Positions 58,436 to 64,000 of a stretch of DNA of 64,000 bases are shown here, piece after piece. The notes under the pieces were generated by a model. It saw nothing but the letters and a program-made list of their open reading frames with translations. It was not told the origin of the DNA and did no database searches. The DNA is taken from assembly GCA_946612455.1 (NCBI GenBank), contig CAMOER010000002.1:78781-142780 (forward strand). The letters run 5' to 3'. Origin of the DNA: UBA3305 sp002373555 (GTDB lineage: Bacteria > Bacillota > Clostridia > Lachnospirales > Lachnospiraceae). The stretch's first letter is position 1, and every line of letters starts with the position of its first letter. Made by a program: the position numbers and the translations under genes.

Positions 58436-59699
58436 TCTTCTTTTCCGGCGTTTTGCGGTGAGAAAGCTCCTTGGGCGTCAGCAGATGTCTCGGAATGCCG
58501 TCGACCATGATCGGAGAAACATCTCCCTGGATCAGAGGACGTACATAATCCACGAAATCTTCCGTTACATAATCGCCGTCCTTGTTGATCCAGTTTCTGG
58601 GAACCAGCTTCTCGCCGTTCGCGATCTTGTGAACGTCCTTCACCTCGGTTCCGCACTGATAAGGATCGTCAGACAGTCTCTTCAGTACGACCATCTTGCC
58701 GGAATCGCCTTCATCAGCCGCCATGACAGCAGCGCCGCCGACCTGTGTGGCTTCCAGAATATCGACACGGGAGGCCAGGTGGGAAGCGGATCTCTGCAGC
58801 GTGGAGAACTCGATGGCTCTGGTCTTGCAGCCAAGATCGTTCGCCACATGCTTCGCCAGGAAGGATGCGGTACCGGTCAGCTGCTTATGACCGAATCCGT
58901 CGACAAAATCGATGGGCGTGCCAAGCTCGCATACATAGGTTCCGTCTTCCGTCTTGATGCCTTCGGACACGACCACAACGACAGAAGTCTTGATCTCCAG
59001 AAGATTTCTCACCTTCTCAGAGAACTTGTTCAGGTCAAACGGAATCTCCGGCAGATAGATCAGATCCGGTCCGGCACAGTCCTCGCCCTTGGAAAGCGCG
59101 GTCGCTCCGGTAAGCCAACCGGCGTTTCTTCCCATGACCTCAACGATCGTCACGATACCCTTGGAATACTCCAGGCAGAATCCGTCACGGATGATCTCCT
59201 TCATTGCGGTGCCGATGAATTTCGCAGCACTTCCGAAGCCGGGCGTATGATCTGTCAGCGCCAGGTCATTGTCGATGGTCTTCGGGCATCCGATGAATTT
59301 GCAGGGATGTCCGGTGATGATCGCATAATCGGAAAGCTTCTTGATGGTGTCCATGGAATCATTTCCGCCGATATAGATGAAGGCTTCGATCTCGAGCTTG
59401 TCGAGGATCGCGAAGATCTTCTTGTAGGTTTCCATATCCTCATGGATCTCCGGCAGCTTATATCTGCAGGAACCCAGGAATGCGGCGGGCGTTCTCTTCA
59501 AGAGCTCTGCATCCAGTTTGGTGTGGATGTGATCGGAAAGATCGATGTAGTTCTCATTCATCAGGCCCTGGATGCCGTGAAGCATGCCGTAGACCTTCTT
59601 GGCGCCGCGGTCGAGCGCGGTGCGGTATACGCCTGCAAGGCTGGAGTTGATGGCAGCGGTAGGTCCGCCGGACTGTCCGACAATAACATTACCCTTCAT
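58422..59699 (-). CDS. pfp: PPi-dependent 6-phosphofructokinase
   Basis: Reversibly phosphorylates fructose-6-phosphate with pyrophosphate. The 425-aa protein has VGQSGGPTAAINSSLAG at the N-terminus, FIYIGGNDSMDTIK with Asp where ATP enzymes have Gly, and PKTIDNDL with the Lys typical of PPi enzymes. These two positions mark PPi use. Length and motifs suit the 'short' PPi-PFK group. With ppdK in the same window, it suggests PPi-based glycolysis. The start follows CAGGAG. Confidence 0.92.
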   Translation of the reverse strand: MKGNVIVGQSGGPTAAINSSLAGVYRTALDRGAKKVYGMLHGIQGLMNENYIDLSDHIHTKLDAELLKRTPAAFLGSCRYKLPEIHEDMETYKKIFAILDKLEIEAFIYIGGNDSMDTIKKLSDYAIITGHPCKFIGCPKTIDNDLALTDHTPGFGSAAKFIGTAMKEIIRDGFCLEYSKGIVTIVEVMGRNAGWLTGATALSKGEDCAGPDLIYLPEIPFDLNKFSEKVRNLLEIKTSVVVVVSEGIKTEDGTYVCELGTPIDFVDGFGHKQLTGTASFLAKHVANDLGCKTRAIEFSTLQRSASHLASRVDILEATQVGGAAVMAADEGDSGKMVVLKRLSDDPYQCGTEVKDVHKIANGEKLVPRNWINKDGDYVTEDFVDYVRPLIQGDVSPIMVDGIPRHLLTPKELSHRKTPEKKNEKK

Positions 59700-59733
59700 A
59701 TATGTAATCTCCTGTTGATTTATTTTCCAATGT

Positions 59734-59762
59734 ATTTTATATTGTTTCCTTTCTTATTTCAA
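59734..59762 (-). promoter_or_regulatory. pfp promoter
   Basis: TTGAAA (59757-59762), 17-bp spacer, TAAAAT (59734-59739) on the minus strand. Confidence 0.55.
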
Positions 59763-59825
59763 GTTCAGCAATTTAACAGAAAGAGGGGAATTGTGACAGA
59801 TTTGTCCTTTCTATCGGCGTAGATG

Positions 59826-59853
59826 AAAAAACCGGGCAGCTTTCGCTGCCCGG
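59826..59853 (-). terminator. Orphan terminator upstream of pfp
   Basis: CCGGGCAGC-GAAA-GCTGCCCGG followed by TTTTTT on the minus strand. No minus-strand gene precedes it for over 1 kb, so it may end a small RNA starting near 59950, where TATACT occurs. The rest of the 321-bp gap between pfp and the DMT gene shows nothing else. Confidence 0.6.
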
Positions 59854-60020
59854 CATGCGTTCTGCAGGTAAGCAAGTCACTTCTTCGATTCCCTCCCATC
59901 AGGTAATTGCACACAATCCCATTGCATTCCTTCCGTAAATAGTATATATTCGTTTACTGATACTGCTCCATTACCCTCCAGGCTGATCTGCCGCCTGTCC
60001 CCATCTCTCCGAGGTCTCTC

Positions 60021-60896
60021 ATGAACAGAAAACCCCTGTTTCTTGTCCTTATCGCCGCCATTTTCTGGGGCATGTATCCGTCCTTCGTCACCGTGATCTC
60101 CCGTATGGGCATCACAGATGGGCCGCTGATCCTCATCCGTCTGCTGGTCACCGTGCTGTCCATGATCGTGATCATCGGCATAAAGGACCGCTCCATGTTC
60201 AGAATTCGTCTGAAGGATCTCCCCCTGTTCCTTGCGAACGGCCTCTTAAGCATCGTTTTCTTCTCTTCGTGCTATTCCGCTGCGATCCGCGCAACAAAAA
60301 TCGCCGTTGCGGCTGCGCTTCTTTATACCGCTCCGGCGATCGTACTGATCATATCTGCATTTGTTTTCAAAGAGCACGTTACCGTAAAGAAAGTGTTTTG
60401 CATCGCGCTCTCCATCATCGGCTGCGCGCTTGTATCCGGCCTGGCTTCCGGCGGGCTCTCTATCTCTGTGAACGGGCTGCTGCTGGGACTCGGCGCCGGG
60501 CTGGGCTACGGGCTGTACAGCATTTTTTCCACGGTCATACTGAACCGCGGCTATGCTTCCTATACCAATATTCTCTATACATTTATGACCGCGTCCGTAT
60601 TCTATCTGGTACAGACCATCGCATCCGGAGAGATTTCTCTGATCGCTGCCAGGCCGTCGGCCTCTGTGATCTGCGTCATCAACGGGATCATCACCGGCAC
60701 ATGCTCGTACACATTTTACACGAACGGCCTACGGATGATGGAGCCGTCCCGCGCGGCACAGATCGCGACCGTGGAACCTGCCGCAGCGGCGATTCTCGGC
60801 GTACTGCTGTTCCGTCAGATGCTGTCAGGAATGGAACTTGCCGGCGTGGTGCTGATCCTGGGTTCCGTGATCATGATGAATTCTGCCGGGAAATAA
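60021..60896 (+). CDS. EamA/DMT-family transporter
   Basis: A 291-aa membrane protein with about ten helices in two EamA repeats (residues 8-130 and 150-288). Repeat 1 contains FFSSCYSAAIRATKIAVAAALL and repeat 2 TFYTNGLRMMEPSRAAQIATV and EPAAAAILGVL. The family exports or imports small metabolites; the substrate is unknown. The start follows GAGG. After it a pyrimidine-rich stretch (about 60915-60990) with repeated CTTTTACT blocks leads to the MATE gene. Confidence 0.88.
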   Translation: MNRKPLFLVLIAAIFWGMYPSFVTVISRMGITDGPLILIRLLVTVLSMIVIIGIKDRSMFRIRLKDLPLFLANGLLSIVFFSSCYSAAIRATKIAVAAALLYTAPAIVLIISAFVFKEHVTVKKVFCIALSIIGCALVSGLASGGLSISVNGLLLGLGAGLGYGLYSIFSTVILNRGYASYTNILYTFMTASVFYLVQTIASGEISLIAARPSASVICVINGIITGTCSYTFYTNGLRMMEPSRAAQIATVEPAAAAILGVLLFRQMLSGMELAGVVLILGSVIMMNSAGK

Positions 60897-61011
60897 GCAC
60901 TGTATAACCTGCTTATACTTTCCATTGCTTTCTTTTACTCTCTTTTACTTTCCAATATTTTCTTTATTTCCCTTTATTTATGTTTACATTCATTTATTGT
61001 TTCTGCGCCTC

Positions 61012-62397
61012 TCATCTTCCCGTCAGGTCCTGCGCCCAGATCCCGCTCTTCATCAGCAGGTAGCCGGACACGCACTTGATCAGATCCAGCATCTGGATCA
61101 GGAAATACATCACCAGCAGCGATAATCCGGTAAAATGCGCCAGCACGAACGCCGCCGGCACCGTCACCACCCACATATAGCAGGAATCGAACAGGAATGT
61201 GATCCCGGTCTTTCCGCCGGAGCGCAGCGTAAAATAGGATGCATTTGTATACGCATAAATGGGCATGCAGACAGCGCTGATGCGGATCAGCCCGGAAGCG
61301 ATCCCGCGGATCTCATCACTCGTATTGTAGACTTTCGGGAAGAAGCCGCCGGCTATGAAAAGACATGCGCCGACCCCCATACAGATCAGTACGGAAAAGA
61401 CGGTCAGCTTGACGGATTCTTCTTTTGCGCGTTTTATGTCTCCCGAGCCGAGGATCTGCCCGAGGATGATGGCGATGGCATTGCCCATGGCAATGAAGGA
61501 AACATTGAACACATTGTTGAATGTCTGGGAAATATTGTGTGCCGCCACGGCAGACAGCCCGCGCACAGAGTAACACTGCGTGAGCATCGCCATGCCCCCG
61601 GCCCAGAGCGTTTCATTCACAAGAAGCGGAAGTGCTTTGACTGTGATCCGCCTGGCCAGCGCTCCCGGCACTTCAAACAGCCGCCGCCATGCGCCGACGA
61701 TGAACCGGTTGCGTCCGGTATTCCGGTGCGTCCATCCGGCAACATAGATCAGTTCCACAAAGCGGGACAAGACTGTGGCCGCCGCAGCGCCGGCCACGCC
61801 GAGCGCCGGTGCGCCGAACTTTCCGTAGATCAGGATATAATTGCCGGTGAGATTGACCGCCACAGCAATCAGCCCGGCTTTCATCGGGACAACGGTCTCG
61901 CCGGTGTTTCGAAGTGTCGTCGAATATGTCTGCGACAGCGCGAACGGCAGCATTCCGATATACATCACCGCGAGGTAATCCTTTGCATAGGAAAATGTCG
62001 CCTGAATATTTCCTCCGCCGCCGTCTTCCGTGAGATAGTAAGAGATCAGGCGGTCGCCGAACAGCAGAAAGACCATTGTGCCGAGCGCTGCCAGCAGGAA
62101 AGACAGGATCACCTGCATGCGAAAGGTGTAACGCACGCCTTCCGTATCATTTTTCCCGTAAAACTGTGCAGTAAAGATGCCTATACCGGAGAGGCCGCCG
62201 AAGATGCACAGGTTGAAAATGAACATGAGCTGGTTGAGGATGGCGACGCCGGACATGGGATCTGTGCCGAGACGGCCGACCATGATATTGTCGAGCATGT
62301 TCACGAAATTCGTGATGCCCTGCTGGATCATGATGGGAATTGCGACTGTCAGAACTTTCCGATAGAAATTCCGGTCGCCGAAATATTTGCTGCGCAT
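61012..62397 (-). CDS. MATE-family efflux transporter
   Basis: A 461-aa multidrug/metabolite exporter with twelve helices in two six-helix halves: VAIPIMIQQGITNFVNMLDNI at the start of the first, and KALPLLVNETLWAGGMAMLTQ at the start of the second. Cation-driven antiport is known for the family; the substrate is unknown. It has a consensus promoter and a palindrome upstream, so regulation by a small repressor is plausible. The start follows GGAG. Confidence 0.92.
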   Translation of the reverse strand: MRSKYFGDRNFYRKVLTVAIPIMIQQGITNFVNMLDNIMVGRLGTDPMSGVAILNQLMFIFNLCIFGGLSGIGIFTAQFYGKNDTEGVRYTFRMQVILSFLLAALGTMVFLLFGDRLISYYLTEDGGGGNIQATFSYAKDYLAVMYIGMLPFALSQTYSTTLRNTGETVVPMKAGLIAVAVNLTGNYILIYGKFGAPALGVAGAAAATVLSRFVELIYVAGWTHRNTGRNRFIVGAWRRLFEVPGALARRITVKALPLLVNETLWAGGMAMLTQCYSVRGLSAVAAHNISQTFNNVFNVSFIAMGNAIAIILGQILGSGDIKRAKEESVKLTVFSVLICMGVGACLFIAGGFFPKVYNTSDEIRGIASGLIRISAVCMPIYAYTNASYFTLRSGGKTGITFLFDSCYMWVVTVPAAFVLAHFTGLSLLVMYFLIQMLDLIKCVSGYLLMKSGIWAQDLTGR

Positions 62398-62496
62398 ATT
62401 CTATGCTCCGTTGACTGAACTTGTGATGGTATTCTGGCTTTGAATAAAATGATTCCGGCCGCCCGGCTTCTGAAACCTGCAGGCAGCACGCACACC

Positions 62497-62525
62497 ATTA
62501 TGATGGCGGCAGTTTTTATTGTCAA
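62497..62525 (-). promoter_or_regulatory. Promoter of the MATE gene
   Basis: TTGACA (62520-62525), 17-bp spacer, CATAAT (62497-62502) on the minus strand. It lies just downstream of the repeat array. Confidence 0.7.
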
Positions 62526-62545
62526 GATGACAACTGACATCATCT
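62525..62545 (-). promoter_or_regulatory. Inverted repeat AGATGA-N9-TCATCT at the MATE promoter
   Basis: Six-bp arms abut the -35 hexamer. This is a candidate site for a MarR- or TetR-type repressor; no regulator gene adjoins it. Confidence 0.35.
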
Positions 62546-62558
62546 TGTATTAACCCGC

Positions 62559-63047
62559 TTACGGCTGCAAAAAGCGCTTACGAAGTCTGCGTCCGTATGA
62601 ATTCTTCCTTCTTCGGTGCTTTTCAGAGGCTGGTTACGGACGAAAACCCGAAAGAACAGACTTGCATACGTAGTCAGAGAAGGAAATTCTGTGCAGAGCA
62701 TGGAATTCTTACGGCTGCAAAAGAACGAAGCAAGATTTTCGTCCGTAAACTGCAGGCTGAAACACCCGCGGAGCCCGCAAATCCTACGGACACAAAAGAA
62801 CGAAGCATGATTTGCGTCCGTAAACTGCAGGCTGAAACACCCGCGGAGCCCGCAAATCCTACGGACACAAAAGAACGAAGCATGATTTGCGTCCGTAAAC
62901 TGCAGGCTGAAACACCCGCGGAGCATGGAAATCCTACGGATGCAGCAACCGAATCTCCAAATTGCATACGTAAAGCAGAATTCTCCTCCCTTTAAAACAT
63001 CAAAAAATACGGACGCACAACCAAAGGTCGGCCGTTTGCGTCCGTAT
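62559..63047. repeat. Array of seven 75-bp units, each with a ~40-bp palindrome
   Basis: Units start at 62559, 62634, 62709, 62784, 62859, 62934 and 63007: spacing exactly 75 bp five times, then 73. Each opens with TACGG and closes a 38-40 bp imperfect palindrome with CCGTA or ACGTA. Units 4 and 5 are near-identical over 75 bp; units 3-5 share the spacer between palindromes, whereas the others have different spacers. The last unit, followed by ATTTTTTG on the minus strand, doubles as a terminator for the DUF4428 gene. Because 75 is divisible by three, repeated peptides can be read on both strands, but no ribosome site supports them. Confidence 0.9.
63001..63047 (-). terminator. Terminator of the DUF4428 gene (seventh palindrome unit)
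   Basis: TACGGACGCAA and TGCGTCCGTA around about 18 nt, followed by six T on the minus strand. Confidence 0.7.
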
Positions 63048-63104
63048 CTTTCACCTTTTTATGCTGCTTATCAGGGGCAGCTGTCCCTTCCCATCGGCTT
63101 TTTC

Positions 63105-63878
63105 TTACAGCGGGCTGCCGCAGTACTCGCAGCATCCGTTCGCATCCGGGAATGTCACCGCGCCGCAGCAAGGGCAAACCTTCTTCACTGGCGTCTCTGC
63201 CGCCGCGGCCGCACCGCCGGCTCTGCTTCCGGCGCCGCCCTGGCCGAATCTGGCATTCTCCAGATACTCCTTGATCTCCTCCGTCATCTTCTCATATTTC
63301 TCGAATTCCCGCATCGAAAGATCCCTGGTCGTAAATCCGGCGCGGGCTCTCTTGTTCCCCGTGCTGACGGAACCGGAATTTACCCGGAACTTCATCTCAT
63401 CGAAATACGGATGATTCACATCGACCGTGATATAAAAATTGTAGGAATACTTGAAGCGTCTAGGCATGTAGCTGACCATCTTCCCGTCCTTGTCCTTCGT
63501 CTTCTCTTCCGTCTCGGATTCATCGATATCCGACCGGACGGCGGTGATCTGCGAAAGATCCAGGACATCCGGGTTGGCCTCCGCCAGATTCGACGCGGAG
63601 GTGATCATGAATTTCCCGCGGTTCTCATCCACCAGCACTTTTGTGTAGGCGCCAAGCGATCTGGTCGTCTCGAAGATATTGACCGCCTCCCGGTTCTCCT
63701 CTCTGTAAGCCAGCTGCTCTTTGATTTCTTCGACCGTACTGCTCCGGCGGTCGGAGAACCAGGGCGAGAGCTTCGCCGCGCATTTTTTGCACAGATTACC
63801 GTCTTCCAGCTTCCGGTTGCCGAGAAGCCCGATCTTGTCCCCGCAGATATCACAGAATTTCTTATCAAAAAGTCCCAT
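63105..63878 (-). CDS. DUF4428 / zinc-ribbon protein
   Basis: A 257-aa protein. The N-terminal DUF4428 zinc-binding motif (FCDICGDKIGLLG, LCKKCAAKLS) is followed by a helical stretch, a central beta-rich domain (about 70-185) resembling PH-like folds, a Gly/Ala-rich linker (about 213-226), and a C-terminal zinc ribbon (VCPCCGAVTFP, CCEYCGSPL). Function unknown; the layout suggests protein-protein contacts. The start follows GGAGGAGG, and a weak promoter (TTCCAA, 17 bp, TATTAT) lies upstream near 63920-63945. Confidence 0.8.
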   Translation of the reverse strand: MGLFDKKFCDICGDKIGLLGNRKLEDGNLCKKCAAKLSPWFSDRRSSTVEEIKEQLAYREENREAVNIFETTRSLGAYTKVLVDENRGKFMITSASNLAEANPDVLDLSQITAVRSDIDESETEEKTKDKDGKMVSYMPRRFKYSYNFYITVDVNHPYFDEMKFRVNSGSVSTGNKRARAGFTTRDLSMREFEKYEKMTEEIKEYLENARFGQGGAGSRAGGAAAAAETPVKKVCPCCGAVTFPDANGCCEYCGSPL

Positions 63879-63956
63879 GTCCTCCTCCTTCTCTGTAGAT
63901 GACTATATAAACAAATAATATCATGATTTCCCTGCTTTTGGAATACTTGTGAACCT

Positions 63957-63998
63957 CTCACGTTTAAAAACGCGAGCTTCTAAAGCCGCTTTAAGCGG
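63957..63998. repeat. Two short inverted repeats at the window end
   Basis: CTCACGTTT/AAAACGCGAG and GCCGCTTTAAGCGGC lie upstream of the DUF4428 gene. They may be terminator or operator elements of whatever lies beyond the edge. Confidence 0.35.
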
Positions 63999-64000
63999 CA

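Noticed and set aside
62540..62995. Repeat-containing proteins readable on both strands through the 75-bp array
   Set aside because: Both frames are open only because the repeat length is divisible by three. There is no ribosome site and the peptides are Cys/Arg-rich without a fold signature. The palindromic DNA explains the signal better.
62559..63047. CRISPR array
   Set aside because: The palindromic cores vary, and several spacers are identical to each other. The 75-bp period and 40-bp cores do not suit a repeat-spacer array, and no cas genes are present.

Overview
The window looks like one continuous stretch of chromosome from a low-to-medium GC Firmicute of the class Clostridia, most likely Lachnospiraceae. 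The reasons are the ftsY-ilvA-lepA order, a gmk-rpoZ-rimO-pgsA run, a GerW-type sporulation gene, a pyrophosphate-dependent phosphofructokinase together with pyruvate phosphate dikinase, rubrerythrin, a flavodiiron protein, and families typical of gut anaerobes (DUF4125, DUF4037, C_GCAxxG, BIG2 repeats). The species cannot be named from the sequence. Most of the window is ordinary core genome on the minus strand.

Layout. 1-3.2 kb: ftsY-ilvA-lepA operon. 3.3-8.4 kb: flavodoxin, an enolase-superfamily sugar-acid dehydratase, a LysR regulator and topoisomerase III. 8.4-8.73 kb: an intergenic region dominated by a long imperfect inverted repeat. 8.7-12.2 kb: asd, a tRNA-Thr(CGT), ilvB-ilvN. 12.2-15 kb: a C_GCAxxG protein and a rubredoxin/glutamate-synthase-like/rubrerythrin fusion. 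15.2-23 kb: fucO, a Na/Pi symporter, a LysR-lacZ pair and a YgjV-like protein. 23-28.8 kb: a six-gene sulfur amino acid import operon with its own leader. 28.9-33.8 kb: HAD phosphatase, small membrane protein, CLC channel, ppdK. 34-37.7 kb: flavodiiron protein, TPR protein, DUF4037, DUF4125. 37.9-46 kb: secreted VWA/BIG2 protein, acpS, rlmH, recG, fakA-like, asp23. 46.3-59.7 kb: rpmB, phosphohexomutase, rarA, gerW, DUF2953, cinA-like, pgsA, rimO, rpoZ, gmk, yicC, rqcH, trmO, pfp. 60-64 kb: DMT and MATE transporters, an array of seven 75-bp palindromic repeats, and a DUF4428 protein.

The most interesting system lies at 23.0-28.8 kb. Two different ABC importers (a polar amino acid importer of the cysteine type, and MetN-MetI) share one transcription unit. 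Between them lies a single 573-residue lipoprotein that fuses the binding proteins of both (an SBP_bac_3 cysteine-type domain, an acidic linker, and a MetQ/NlpA domain). The operon has a consensus promoter and then a 41-codon leader ORF with a strong ribosome-binding site and Cys and Met codons near its start. A distal segment of the leader ORF can pair with the 5' arm of a rho-independent terminator just before the first transporter gene. This is the arrangement expected of ribosome-mediated attenuation by cysteine or methionine supply. MetN also appears to lack a full C-terminal methionine-sensing domain, which would shift control to the leader.

Other points of note are an in-frame rubredoxin-GltB-rubrerythrin fusion that keeps an internal ribosome-binding site, the seven-unit palindrome array, the imperfect inverted repeat between asd and topB, a perfect 20-bp palindrome at the ftsY transcription start, and an uncharacterised FprA-TPR-DUF4037-DUF4125 gene set. 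All functional statements rest on reading motifs and context by eye; no database search or folding program was run.
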